In this document: one piece after another, positions 19,728-28,244 of the stretch
Position numbering within the stretch: the stretch's first letter is position 1
Layout of the letters: each line of letters begins with the position of its first letter
Assembly: GCF_020169335.1 (NCBI RefSeq)
Contig: NZ_JAIEZN010000002.1
Coordinates: 496,001-560,000, forward strand
Reading direction: 5' to 3'
Origin: Devosia aquimaris
GTDB lineage: Bacteria > Pseudomonadota > Alphaproteobacteria > Rhizobiales > Devosiaceae
Length of the DNA stretch: 64,000 nucleotides
Notes under the pieces: generated by a model
Told to the model about the DNA's origin: nothing
The model's database searches: none
What the model saw: only the letters and a program-made list of their open reading frames with translations
Program-made: the position numbers and the translations under genes

Positions 19728-19733
19728 ATTATA
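19728..19733 (-). promoter_or_regulatory. -10 element of the metK promoter
   Basis: A perfect TATAAT on the reverse strand, about 40 bases before the metK GTG. The -35 region 17 bases upstream is weak (GGCGTT). Confidence 0.5.
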
Positions 19734-19889
19734 GCGAGTTTGTGACACCCAACGCCCAACCGGTCAAGGCGGATATAAAGAAAGCTTGATATGATGCGGG
19801 ACGAGGTCAACGGGAGGTTACGGAGGCCTTTTGGCGCGTCCGCATGGACCGATACGGACTTGTGGCCCTTGGGGGAGGGGCCCGGAAAA

Positions 19890-19924
19890 CCAAAACCCCG
19901 GCCCAACTTGCGTTGGACCGGGGT
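19890..19924 (-). terminator. Terminator of tRNA-Leu
   Basis: On the reverse strand ACCCCGG-T-CCAAC pairs with GTTGG-G-CCGGGGT around loop GCAA, followed by TTTTGG and more T residues. It begins about eight bases after the encoded CCA of the tRNA. Confidence 0.85.
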
Positions 19925-19931
19925 CAAAACT

Positions 19932-20016
19932 TGGTGCCCAGAAGAAGACTCGAACTTCCACACCTTGCGGTACACGGACCTGAACCGTGCGCGTCTACCA
20001 ATTCCGCCATCTGGGC
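19932..20016 (-). tRNA. tRNA-Leu (anticodon CAG)
   Basis: The reverse strand folds as an 85-base class II tRNA with a long variable arm (CGCAAGGTGTG region). The anticodon arm is CACGG-TT-CAG-GT-CCGTG, giving CAG. The acceptor stem GCCCAGA pairs with TCTGGGC, the T loop is GTTCGAG, and CCA is encoded (19932-19934). A TTGACA at plus 20050-20055 is a likely -35 element. Confidence 0.96.
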
Positions 20017-20073
20017 AGGCAGGGGGTAACTATTGGCAGTCATGCCCGATGTCAATCACCTATTCGCACGCAA

Positions 20074-20496
20074 TCAGAAGTTCGCACCGTCCCAATGCGT
20101 GATCGCACCCGGATCGACCCGCACCGTGGGCTCAAGACAGTTGATGTTGATCATCACCAGCTCATTGCCGCGCCCGTCCGTGCCGCGGGCAAACGACTCA
20201 ATGCCGCAGACGCGACAGAAGCTGTGGTCGATCGTCTCGGTATTGAAACGATAGGGCGTCAACGCCTCAGCACCGCTGATCAGCGTGAACGCGCTGGCCG
20301 GCACCGATTGCATGATCCAGCCCAGGCGTCGGCAGTGCGAGCAATTGCAGTCGCTCGGATTCGACAGGTCGCTCACCACGCTGAACCGCACCGCGCCGCA
20401 ATGGCACTGGCCATGGTAGGGCCGCGCCGGCGGGATAGCTCCGTCTGGCGCAACGCGGGTTTTGGATTTGTCGTCCGATTTGTCCTGATCGGTCAT
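20074..20496 (-). CDS. GFA-family (CENP-V/GFA domain) protein
   Basis: A 140-residue zinc-binding protein of the glutathione-dependent formaldehyde-activating enzyme fold. The metal ligands are visible: QCHCGAV near residue 30, CNCSHC near 52 and FCRVCG near 94. Most family members have no proven activity, so formaldehyde detoxification should not be assumed. ATG 20496 has AGGAGA six bases upstream. It is divergent from the NDUFA9-like gene. Confidence 0.9.
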   Translation of the reverse strand: MTDQDKSDDKSKTRVAPDGAIPPARPYHGQCHCGAVRFSVVSDLSNPSDCNCSHCRRLGWIMQSVPASAFTLISGAEALTPYRFNTETIDHSFCRVCGIESFARGTDGRGNELVMININCLEPTVRVDPGAITHWDGANF

Positions 20497-20630
20497 GGTC
20501 GTCTCCTGTTGTGAGAACATAACAGGAACAAACGCCAGGCCGAGTCAAGGCGATTCCTGCCCTTGGCCCTCGACAGTGTCGCGCCGCCTGGGCTAGAAGC
20601 GGACACAATTGAACCTTGCCGGAGTTCCCC

Positions 20631-21626
20631 ATGGACAGCCTTGATCCAAAGCTCGTGACCGTTTTCGGTGGTTCGGGTTTTGTCGGCACGCAGATCGTCC
20701 AGCTTTTGGCCCGCAATGGCCATCGCGTCCGCGTTGCAGTGCGCCGCCCCGACCTGGCCGGTCATCTGCGCACGCTGGGCACCGTGGGCCAGATCGTTCC
20801 GGTCCAGGCCAATATCCGCAATGAAGCCTCCATCCAGCGTGCTGTTGCCGGTGTCGACATCGTCATCAACCTGGTGGGCATCGCTGCCAATCGCGGCGCT
20901 CAGACCTTTGATGCCGTCCATACCGATGGCGCCGCCGCCATTGCCCGGGCCGCCAAGGCAGCCGGAGTTACCCAGCTGGTGCACATGTCGGCGCTGGGCG
21001 TCGACAAGGCCGCCGAGGTCAGCCGCTACGCCGCCTCCAAGCTGGCCGGTGAAGAAGCCGTGCTGGCGGCCTTTCCCGAAGCCATCGTCATGCGCCCCTC
21101 GCTGCTGTTCGGGCCGGGCGACGGTTTCTTCAACCTGATGGGGACCCTGGCCCGCCTGCTGCCGGTCATGCCGGTGATCGAGGGCAAGACCCTGTTCCAG
21201 CCCGCCTATGTGGGTGATGTGGCCCAGGCCTTTGTGCTGGCGGCCGAAGGCAAGCTCAAGCCGGGCAAGATCTACGAACTGGGCGGCCCGCAGGTCGAAA
21301 CCCATCGCCAGCTGCTCGAGCGAGTCCTGCACGAGGCCATGCGCAAGCGTCCGCTGCTGCCCGTGCCGTCGGGCCTGGCCAAGTTCAAGGCGGCGCTGCT
21401 CGGCATCCTGCCCTTCCCGCCGCTGGTGACGCCGGACCAGGTCGAGCTGCTGGGCGTCGACAATGTCGTCTCCGAGGCTGCCATCAAGGACAAGCGGACC
21501 CTGGCCGGCATGGGCATCGTGCCGACATCCATGGATACCATCCTGCCCGGCTACATGTGGCGCTTCCGCAAGCATGGCCAGTTCGACAAGACCGCGCCCG
21601 CTGCCGTAGAGCAGGAAAGCCTCTAG
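20631..21626 (+). CDS. NAD(P)-binding extended SDR, complex I NDUFA9-like
   Basis: A 331-residue atypical short-chain dehydrogenase/reductase. The Rossmann motif TVFGGSGFVGTQ is near residue 13. Alphaproteobacterial homologues resemble the mitochondrial complex I accessory subunit NDUFA9. The active-site Tyr-Lys pair region reads SRYAASKLAGEE. It is a single gene closed by a strong terminator. ATG 20631 with CCGGAG upstream is preferred to a TTG five codons earlier. Confidence 0.9.
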   Translation: MDSLDPKLVTVFGGSGFVGTQIVQLLARNGHRVRVAVRRPDLAGHLRTLGTVGQIVPVQANIRNEASIQRAVAGVDIVINLVGIAANRGAQTFDAVHTDGAAAIARAAKAAGVTQLVHMSALGVDKAAEVSRYAASKLAGEEAVLAAFPEAIVMRPSLLFGPGDGFFNLMGTLARLLPVMPVIEGKTLFQPAYVGDVAQAFVLAAEGKLKPGKIYELGGPQVETHRQLLERVLHEAMRKRPLLPVPSGLAKFKAALLGILPFPPLVTPDQVELLGVDNVVSEAAIKDKRTLAGMGIVPTSMDTILPGYMWRFRKHGQFDKTAPAAVEQESL

Positions 21627-21651
21627 CCGCCAGCCGCCGCGCCGAATTCGG

Positions 21652-21684
21652 AAAGCCCGCGACCACACTGGTCGCGGGCTTTTT
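21652..21684 (+). terminator. Intrinsic terminator of the NDUFA9-like gene
   Basis: A 14-bp perfect stem (21652-21665 and 21669-21682, AAAGCCCGCGACCA and complement) with a 3-base loop and a T run. Confidence 0.93.
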
Positions 21685-21702
21685 CATGCCCGATTATTTC
21701 GT

Positions 21703-21714
21703 AAGATATATCTT
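21703..21714. promoter_or_regulatory. Upstream GATATATC palindrome, probable PadR operator
   Basis: AAGATATATCTT is a perfect 12-bp palindrome 65 bases before the PadR gene. A second GATATATC palindrome lies 55 bases downstream (centre to centre). PadR proteins often bind AT-rich palindromes in their own promoter. Confidence 0.55.
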
Positions 21715-21758
21715 GAATGACGGCGGGCCGCGCACGATCTTGGCTGCAACGCAGTCAA

Positions 21759-21768
21759 CGATATATCG
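21759..21768. promoter_or_regulatory. Downstream GATATATC palindrome, probable PadR operator
   Basis: CGATATATCG, a perfect 10-bp palindrome that abuts the Shine-Dalgarno GGAGA of the PadR gene and shares the GATATATC core with the copy at 21703. Confidence 0.55.
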
Positions 21769-21778
21769 GAGACACATC

Positions 21779-22507
21779 ATGAGTACCTATTGGAAGAATG
21801 GCGAACCCAACTGGCGGCGCATGGAAGCCATGGCGCGCCGCGGCTGGGGCCGACTGGCCTCGGGCATGGACAATGCCGATCGCTGGGGCAATGCCGGCGG
21901 CAATTTCCGCATCGGCCGCATGCTGGCCTCGGGCGACCTGCGCCTGGTTGCGCTCTATCTGATCGAGCAGCAGCCGCGCCACGGCTATGACCTGATCAAG
22001 GTGATCGAGGAGAAGTCCGGTGGCTTCTATTCCCCCAGCCCGGGCGTGGTCTATCCGGCCCTGACCTATCTCGAGGAAGCTGGCTTTGCCACGGCCGAGG
22101 CCGACGGCAACAAGAAGCTCTATGCCATCACTGATGCTGGCCGGGCCCATCTTGCGGACAATCGCGAGGCCATCGAATCAACCCTGGCGTTCCTCGCCAA
22201 GGCTGGCGAGCAGATGCAGCGCTTCCGCGATTTTGCCCGCTCCGAATGGCCATTTGACCGCGAGCGCGGCCCCGAGCACGGGCATGACGCGCCTCATGGG
22301 CAAGGCGGCGACCCTCGGCCCGGTCCGGACACGGATCGCGACATGGCCGATGTGGTGCCCGAGCTCAACCACGCCCGCCGCGCGCTCAAGGCCGCCATCA
22401 AGAAGGCTCGTCGCGGTGGAGACGAGCAGCAGCATCGTGCCGCCGAGATCCTGCGCCGCGCCGCTGCCGAGATCGATGCGCTCGACCAGGACGACGTCGA
22501 CATCTGA
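21779..22507 (+). CDS. PadR-family regulator with His/Asp-rich tail
   Basis: A 242-residue repressor. The PadR winged-helix domain spans about residues 55-130 (LVALYLIEQQPRHGYDLIKVIEEKSGG is split here across the first helices; FYSPSPGVVYPALTYLEE is the recognition segment). An N-terminal extension of about 45 residues and a C-terminal extension follow, the latter containing a His/Asp/Gly-rich stretch (EHGHDAPHGQGGD, about 172-184) and a final helical region for dimerisation. The His-rich segment could bind metal, but this is speculation. ATG 21779 has GGAGA upstream. It is monocistronic and likely autoregulated through two GATATATC palindromes. Confidence 0.9.
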   Translation: MSTYWKNGEPNWRRMEAMARRGWGRLASGMDNADRWGNAGGNFRIGRMLASGDLRLVALYLIEQQPRHGYDLIKVIEEKSGGFYSPSPGVVYPALTYLEEAGFATAEADGNKKLYAITDAGRAHLADNREAIESTLAFLAKAGEQMQRFRDFARSEWPFDRERGPEHGHDAPHGQGGDPRPGPDTDRDMADVVPELNHARRALKAAIKKARRGGDEQQHRAAEILRRAAAEIDALDQDDVDI

Positions 22508-22603
22508 CGCCTCGTGCCCCGGCAACGGCGACTATCGTGTCGCGGTTGCCGGGCGCGCGCAAAACTGCGCGGGGCAGTGACGGAATCCCTTCGCAGCTGG
22601 GCG

Positions 22604-22615
22604 CTAACATGTTAG
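22604..22615. promoter_or_regulatory. Palindrome before the FAD/Fe-S dehydrogenase
   Basis: CTAACATGTTAG is a perfect 12-bp palindrome ending nine bases before the ATG at 22625, in the place of the ribosome-binding site. It is operator-like; the cognate regulator is unknown. Confidence 0.45.
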
Positions 22616-22624
22616 TGCTGGTGC

Positions 22625-25540
22625 ATGCAGCAAGCCCCTCTCGCCCCCCTTCATCACATTACGCCCGAGCGCCACGCCGCCGGTCAGCGCCTGGTCAGCC
22701 GCCTGGCCGGCCAGGTTCGCGCCGCCATGCATACCGATCCGCTGATGACCTATGCCTGGAGTGGCGATGCCAGCTCCTATCGGCTGATCCCGGCGGCGGT
22801 GGTGTTCATCAACACCGAAGACGAAGTGCGCGCGGTGATGACGGCGGCACGGGCCGAACACCTGCCCATCACCTTCCGGGCGGCCGGCACCTCGCTCTCG
22901 GGCCAGGCCGTGACCGATGGTGTGCTCGCCGTGCTCGGCGATGGCTGGCGCAAGCTCGAAATCCATCCCGGCGCCGACCAGATCACCCTGGGTCCGGCCA
23001 TTATCGTGGCTCAGGCCAATGGCGCGCTCAAGCCTTTCAACCGCAAGATCGGTCCCGATCCGGCTAGCCAGGCCACCTGCAAGATCGGTGGCGTGGTCAA
23101 CAACAACTCGTCCGGCATGTGCTGCGGCGTGGCGCAGAACACCTATCACACCATGGCGCGGCTGCGCATCGTGCTGGCCGATGGCACCATGCTCGATTCG
23201 GGCGACCCACAAAGCTGCGCGGCCTTCCGCCAGAGCCACGCGCCCATGCTAGCGGCGCTGCACGATCTGCACCACCAGGTGATGGCCGATGCCGAACTGG
23301 TGTCGCTGATCCGGCGCAAATACGCGATCAAGAACACGGTCGGCTATTCGCTCAATGCCCTGGTCGACTACCACGACCCGCTCGATATCCTCATCCACCT
23401 CATGGTGGGGTCCGAAGGCACGCTCGGCTTTGTCTCCGAGGTGACCTACAACACCGTGCCCGAGCATCCCTTCAAATCGACGGCGCTGGTGCCCTTTCCC
23501 GATCCGCAGTCGGCTGGCCGCGCCATCATCGAAATGGCCAATGGCGGCGTGCAGGTGACGACGGGCGTCACCGCCGCCGAATATATCGAGCGCCGCGCCC
23601 TGGCCACGGTGGAGCATCTGCCCCCCATGGCGCCGCTGCGACCCTGGCTGACGGACAATTCGCCCGCTGTGCTGATCGACGTGACGGCGCCGGACGAGGC
23701 GACGCTGCTGGTCGAAGTGGCCAAGGCCGAGGCATTGCTGGCGCGCCACGCCGCCACCCATATCGATTTCTCCACCGACCCCGACCGCAGCCATGCGCTC
23801 TGGGATATCCGCAAGGGCTTCTTCGCCTCCGGTGGCGCCGCGCGGCCCAAGGGCACATCCATGCTGACCGAGGACGTGGCGGCGCCCATCGAACGCCTCG
23901 CCGAATTCGTCATCGACATGCGCGCGCTGCTCGACGAGCACGGCTATGAGGATGCCATCATTTTTGGCCATGCCCTGGCGGGCAATCTGCATTTTCAGAT
24001 GAGCGACGATTTTTCCCGCCCGGACTCGGCGGAGAAATTCGACGCCTTCTCCAAAGCGCTGAGCGATCTGGTCTCGATCCAGTACGGTGGCTCGCTCAAG
24101 GCCGAGCACGGCACCGGCCGGGCCATTGCGCCCTTTGTCGAAGCCGAATGGGGCAGCAAGGCCTATGGGCTGATGCGCCAGATCAAGGCGCTGTTCGACC
24201 CCGAAAACCTGCTCAACCCTGGCGTCCTGCTCAACACCGACGACAAGATCCACATCAAAAATCTCAAGGTCATGCCGCTGGCCGATGACCTGGTGGACCT
24301 CTGCATCGAATGCGGCTTCTGCGAACCGGCCTGCCCCAGCCAGCACATGACGCTGTCGCCGCGCCAGCGTATTGCCGTCACGCGCGAACGCGCCCGCCTG
24401 CGCGAAACCGGCGAGGACGATGCCCGGCTGGCGCAGCTGGACGCCGATTTCCAGTATCCCGGGCTCGACACCTGCGCCGCCTGTAACCTGTGTTCGCTGC
24501 GCTGTCCGGTCGGCATCGAGACCGGCACCATGATCCTGGGCCAGCGTGCCGAACGGCGTGGCAGCACGGCGCGATCCATCGCCGGCTTTGTCGCCGACCA
24601 TCGCGGCGCAGTGGAATCCATGATGCGCGGTGGCGTTGCCCTGGCCGATGCGGCCAGAACCATTATCCCCGCCGCCGCCGTGGAAGCCATCACCGAAACG
24701 GCGCGCCGCGCCACCGGCAAGCGCGTGCCCCGTGTGTCGCGGGCGCTGCGCCATGGTCCGGGTGCGCCCAGAGCCAGGACCACGCGCCAGGATGCCCGCG
24801 CCACGGGCTTCCCCGTGCCCATTGCCCAGAGCGGGCGACCATCGGTGGTCTATTTCCCCAGTTGCGCCACGCGCATGTTCGGGGCGCCCAAGTCCGAGCA
24901 TGACCTGCTCGCGGTGCCCGATGCCATGCTGGCTCTGCTCGAGCGGGCCGGCTTTGACGTCATCGTCCCCGAAAACCTCAATGGCCAGTGCTGCGGCCAG
25001 CCCTTCCAGTCCAAGGGTTTTCCCGAACAGGCAGCCGGAGTGGGCGGCGATCTCAAGCGCAATCTCTCCGCCCTCTCTGACGCCGGGCGGTTGAGCGTGG
25101 TCACCGATGCCTCGACCTGCGCCAAGCATCTGCGCGATTTCCCCGGCGATGCGCCGGTGCTGGATTCGGCGCAGTTCCTGCTCGCCCAGGTGATGCCGCG
25201 GCTGACCATCACGCGGCAATTGCCGGTGGTGGCGGTGCATCACAATTGCTCGGCGCAGCGCTTGAGCGAACAGCCCATGACCGAGGCCATTGCCCGCGCC
25301 TGTGCCAAGCAGATCGCGGTGCTCAGCGCCGTGACCTGCTGCGGCTATGCCGGCGACAAGGGCCTGTTCGTGCCCGAGCTCAATGCCCATGCCACGCGCT
25401 TTGCCAAGGCCAACATACCGGCAGACTGTACCCTGGGTGTCTCGACCGTCAGCACCTGTGCCTCGGGCTTGAGCGAACATGCCGGCGTGCCCTTTGTCGG
25501 GCTGGCGAGCCTGCTCGAATGGGCGAGCCGACCACTCTAG
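22625..25540 (+). CDS. FAD-linked 2-hydroxyacid dehydrogenase with Fe-S and CCG domains (YdiJ-like)
   Basis: A 971-residue three-module flavoprotein of the D-lactate / D-2-hydroxyglutarate dehydrogenase group (E. coli YdiJ-like). Order: FAD-binding PCMH domain (about 40-265, TFRAAGTSLSGQAV and KIGGVVNNNSSGM), FAD-oxidase C-terminal domain (about 270-540, with HALAGNLHF and LKAEHGTGR), a double 4Fe-4S domain (CIECGFCEPACP and CAACNLCSLRCP) and GlpC-like cysteine-rich CCG motifs (GQCCGQPF, TCCGYAG). Electrons probably pass from FAD through the clusters to the quinone pool. It stands alone between a PadR gene and an RNA methyltransferase; a palindrome adjoins its start. The exact 2-hydroxyacid cannot be fixed from sequence. 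Confidence 0.93.
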   Translation: MQQAPLAPLHHITPERHAAGQRLVSRLAGQVRAAMHTDPLMTYAWSGDASSYRLIPAAVVFINTEDEVRAVMTAARAEHLPITFRAAGTSLSGQAVTDGVLAVLGDGWRKLEIHPGADQITLGPAIIVAQANGALKPFNRKIGPDPASQATCKIGGVVNNNSSGMCCGVAQNTYHTMARLRIVLADGTMLDSGDPQSCAAFRQSHAPMLAALHDLHHQVMADAELVSLIRRKYAIKNTVGYSLNALVDYHDPLDILIHLMVGSEGTLGFVSEVTYNTVPEHPFKSTALVPFPDPQSAGRAIIEMANGGVQVTTGVTAAEYIERRALATVEHLPPMAPLRPWLTDNSPAVLIDVTAPDEATLLVEVAKAEALLARHAATHIDFSTDPDRSHALWDIRKGFFASGGAARPKGTSMLTEDVAAPIERLAEFVIDMRALLDEHGYEDAIIFGHALAGNLHFQMSDDFSRPDSAEKFDAFSKALSDLVSIQYGGSLKAEHGTGRAIAPFVEAEWGSKAYGLMRQIKALFDPENLLNPGVLLNTDDKIHIKNLKVMPLADDLVDLCIECGFCEPACPSQHMTLSPRQRIAVTRERARLRETGEDDARLAQLDADFQYPGLDTCAACNLCSLRCPVGIETGTMILGQRAERRGSTARSIAGFVADHRGAVESMMRGGVALADAARTIIPAAAVEAITETARRATGKRVPRVSRALRHGPGAPRARTTRQDARATGFPVPIAQSGRPSVVYFPSCATRMFGAPKSEHDLLAVPDAMLALLERAGFDVIVPENLNGQCCGQPFQSKGFPEQAAGVGGDLKRNLSALSDAGRLSVVTDASTCAKHLRDFPGDAPVLDSAQFLLAQVMPRLTITRQLPVVAVHHNCSAQRLSEQPMTEAIARACAKQIAVLSAVTCCGYAGDKGLFVPELNAHATRFAKANIPADCTLGVSTVSTCASGLSEHAGVPFVGLASLLEWASRPL

Positions 25541-25643
25541 GGGCGTCGGGGATGGGCCACGTCATGGCTGTCCCCGCGGCATCGGCCCTTGCGATGGCTG
25601 GCTGTGGCGGCTACTGAACCGCCTCAGCAAGCCCCGGATCGTC

Positions 25644-26840
25644 ATGACCATCACCACCACCATCTCCAGCCTCGGCCATAAGGGCGAAGGCATTGCCGAC
25701 GTCGATGGCCGCAAGGTCTTCGTGCCGCTCGTGCTGCCCGGCGAACGGGTGGAGATCACGGCCGATGGCGAACGCGGCACGCTGCTGGGCGTCATCACCC
25801 CGGCCCCCAACCGCATCGAACCGATCTGCCCGCATTTCGGCGCCTGTGGTGGTTGCCAGCTGCAGCACATGGATCGCGCCAGCTACGAGGCCTTCAAGAC
25901 CGGTCTGGTGGAAACGCCGCTGCAGTTTGCTGGCATCGACGTCAAGGTCAGCCGCTTCATCGATGGCTCGGGCGCCGGCCGCCGCCGCGCCACCCTGCAC
26001 GCCCGCAAGGAAGGCGCCGGCTATATGCGCCTGCGCAGCCACCAGGTGCATGACCTCGACGCCTGCCCGATCCTCGTGCCGGGCCTGGCCAAGGCGCCTG
26101 ACATTGCCCGGGCCGTGATGCAGGCGGTGGGCGAGGCCGATGTGAGCTTTGTCGCCTCGCTGACCGGGCTCGACGTTGCCATCCGCACTGAAAAGAAACA
26201 GGCCCGGCCCGACCGCGTGGCGCCGCTGGTCAGCCGCTTCAAGCTGGCGCGTCTGGCGCTCAATGGCGAAATGGTGCTGCAGGCCCAGCCGGCGATCATC
26301 GCCATGGGCCGCGCCCAGGTGGAACTGCCCATCGGCAGCTTCCTCCAGGCGACCGAACAGGCCGAGCACCTTTTGGCCGACTATGTGCTGGCGGCGGTCG
26401 GCCCCAAGGTCAAATCCGTCGCCGATCTCTTCTGCGGCATTGGCCCCTTCGCGCTGCGCCTGGCCGAACGCTGCACCGTCTCGGCCTTTGACAGCGACAA
26501 GCCCGGCATCGCCGCGCTCGACAAGGCGCGCCGCTTCACCAAGGGCCTGCGCGACGTCACCGCTAAGGCGCGCGACCTGTTTCGCGATCCGCTGACCCAG
26601 TTCGAGCTGCCCTATGATGCGGTGGTGCTCGATCCGCCGCGGGCCGGTGCTGAGGCGCAGGTACGCGAACTGGCCAAGTCCAAGGTCAAGACCGTGGTGA
26701 TGGTGGCGTGCGACCCCCGCACTTTTGCCCGCGACGCGGCCATCCTGGTGGGCGCGGGCTATGTCATGAGCGATCTGATCGCCGTCGATCAGTTCATTCA
26801 TTCCACCCACATCGAAATTGCTGCCACATTTCGCCGCTAA
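25644..26840 (+). CDS. RNA m5U methyltransferase of the TrmA/RlmCD family
   Basis: A 398-residue SAM-dependent uracil-C5 methyltransferase for rRNA or tRNA. An N-terminal TRAM-like domain is followed by a 4Fe-4S site (CPHFGACGGC plus the later LDACPIL cysteine). The SAM motif is ADLFCGIGPFALRLAE near residue 262, and the catalytic site is CDPRTFARD near residue 357. The cluster cysteines favour an RlmD/RlmC-type enzyme over TrmA. The start is set at ATG 25644 because upstream in-frame codons lie inside the preceding gene. Confidence 0.93.
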   Translation: MTITTTISSLGHKGEGIADVDGRKVFVPLVLPGERVEITADGERGTLLGVITPAPNRIEPICPHFGACGGCQLQHMDRASYEAFKTGLVETPLQFAGIDVKVSRFIDGSGAGRRRATLHARKEGAGYMRLRSHQVHDLDACPILVPGLAKAPDIARAVMQAVGEADVSFVASLTGLDVAIRTEKKQARPDRVAPLVSRFKLARLALNGEMVLQAQPAIIAMGRAQVELPIGSFLQATEQAEHLLADYVLAAVGPKVKSVADLFCGIGPFALRLAERCTVSAFDSDKPGIAALDKARRFTKGLRDVTAKARDLFRDPLTQFELPYDAVVLDPPRAGAEAQVRELAKSKVKTVVMVACDPRTFARDAAILVGAGYVMSDLIAVDQFIHSTHIEIAATFRR

Positions 26841-26945
26841 CAGGAGCGCGTCGCGTGCTCTGATCCTTTTGTCGGGCTGCGACGTTTAACCTTTCAACCG
26901 TGAACTGCGACGCGTGGGGCGGCGCTGTCGACGTGGAGACCGAAC

Positions 26946-27335
26946 ATGCATTTCTTCAAGACCAGCCTTGTTGTCGGCCTGCTGTGTGCGGCCAGCATCG
27001 CGCCAGGCTATGCCGACAGCAAAAACGTGCCGACCGGCCAGTTCAAGGATTCCTATGGCACGGCGTTCAAATTCGCGCCCTGCGGCTCGGGCACGGATCT
27101 GTGCGGCGTGCTGCTCGATATCCAGGGCCAGTCGCGCACCAAGGAAAACCTCGCCCTGGTGCAAAAGCAGGTGGTGAAGGCCGAGCAGGTGTCCGAGAAC
27201 CAGTGGAAGGGCACCGTGGAGCTCAATGGCAGCGTGGCTGAAGCCACCATCACCCAGGTCAGCCCCGACCAGGTGGAAATCCAGGGCTGCCGCGCCGCCA
27301 TCCTTTGCCAGACCCTGGTGTTCAACCGCGTCTGA
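26946..27335 (+). CDS. Exported DUF2147-like protein
   Basis: A 129-residue secreted protein. A signal peptide (about 1-23, ending APGYAD) precedes a small beta-rich domain with two cysteine pairs (FAPCGSGTDLCGVLL and GCRAAILCQTL) that could form disulfides in the periplasm. The layout, with an LCG motif and a C-terminal strand, recalls the DUF2147 family, but the assignment is tentative. It is a single gene ending at a strong terminator. Confidence 0.75.
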   Translation: MHFFKTSLVVGLLCAASIAPGYADSKNVPTGQFKDSYGTAFKFAPCGSGTDLCGVLLDIQGQSRTKENLALVQKQVVKAEQVSENQWKGTVELNGSVAEATITQVSPDQVEIQGCRAAILCQTLVFNRV

Positions 27336-27362
27336 TCGGCGCCTCGGCCTCTCGATCGTCAC

Positions 27363-27392
27363 AAAAAACCCCCGGCGACGGCCGGGGGTTTT
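27363..27392. terminator. Bidirectional intrinsic terminator
   Basis: AAAACCCCCGGC pairs with GCCGGGGGTTTT around loop GACG. It separates the DUF2147-like gene from the convergent end of the isomerase operon. Confidence 0.92.
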
Positions 27393-27419
27393 GCTTTTTG
27401 GGCCTGGAGCCGCAGGTGC

Positions 27420-28244
27420 CTAGCACACCGTCGCGACGCGCTCCTTGATCACCGCGAGCACCTCGTCGCCATCGCGCTTCCACCAATTGTCCTGGCTGAA
27501 GATCTCGACCTCCTGCGGGCCGAAGAAGCCGGCATCCTCGATCATCTTGCGGATGGCGGGCAGGTCGATGACGCCATCGCCCATCATGCCGCGATCAAGC
27601 AGCATGTCCTTGGTGGGGACCAGCCAGTCGCAGATGTGATGGGCAAAGATGCGGTTCATCCGTCCGGCCCGGGCAATGGCCTGGGCCAGCCTTGGGTCCC
27701 ACCAGACGTGATAGACGTCGATGGCCACGCCAACCGTTTCGCCCAGGGTCTCGCAGATATCGAGCGCCTGGTCGATGGTGTTCACACAGGCCCGATCGGC
27801 GGCATACATCGGATGCAGCGGCTCGATAGCAATTTTGACGCCACTGGCCTTGGCATGGGGCAGCATGGCCGCGATGCCATCGTTGACCATCTGCCGGGCG
27901 CCCGGCAAGTCTTTCGATGACCCCGGCAGCCCGCCCACCACCAGCACCAGGCAATCGGCATTGAGTGCCGCGGCCTCGTCGATGGCGCGCAGATTGTCGT
28001 CGATCTGTGTCTGCCGACCCGCAGCCGTCTCGGCCGGGAACATGCCGCCCCGGCACACGCCGGTGACCTGGAGCCTGTTCTCGCGGACGATGCGGGCAGC
28101 TTCATCCAGCCCGATCGCCGCGATCTGGTCGCGCCAGGGCGAGATGGCGGTGATCCCGGCACGCAGGCACCCCTCGACGGCCTCCTTGAAGCCCCAGACC
28201 TGGCGCGTGGTGGCCAGGTTCAGCGAAATGGCGCGCGGGCTCAT
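27420..28244 (-). CDS. IolI-like sugar/cyclitol isomerase-epimerase (AP endonuclease 2 TIM barrel)
   Basis: A 274-residue TIM-barrel protein of the xylose isomerase-like superfamily that includes inosose isomerase IolI and tagatose/psicose 3-epimerases. Metal ligands expected in this fold are visible: Glu in IAIEPLHP, Asp/His in IDVYHVWWD, His in AHHICDW and a final Glu in EVEIFS. It is the last gene of the reverse-strand operon, and its ATGA overlaps the stop of the DUF993 gene. Context suggests isomerisation, epimerisation or beta-elimination of a keto-sugar made by a neighbouring Gfo/Idh enzyme (inference). Confidence 0.88.
   Translation of the reverse strand: MSPRAISLNLATTRQVWGFKEAVEGCLRAGITAISPWRDQIAAIGLDEAARIVRENRLQVTGVCRGGMFPAETAAGRQTQIDDNLRAIDEAAALNADCLVLVVGGLPGSSKDLPGARQMVNDGIAAMLPHAKASGVKIAIEPLHPMYAADRACVNTIDQALDICETLGETVGVAIDVYHVWWDPRLAQAIARAGRMNRIFAHHICDWLVPTKDMLLDRGMMGDGVIDLPAIRKMIEDAGFFGPQEVEIFSQDNWWKRDGDEVLAVIKERVATVC

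Noticed and set aside
19686..19760. SAM riboswitch upstream of metK
   Set aside because: The TATAAT leaves only about 36 bases of leader, and no pseudoknot or SAM-II/SAM-V-like core is visible.
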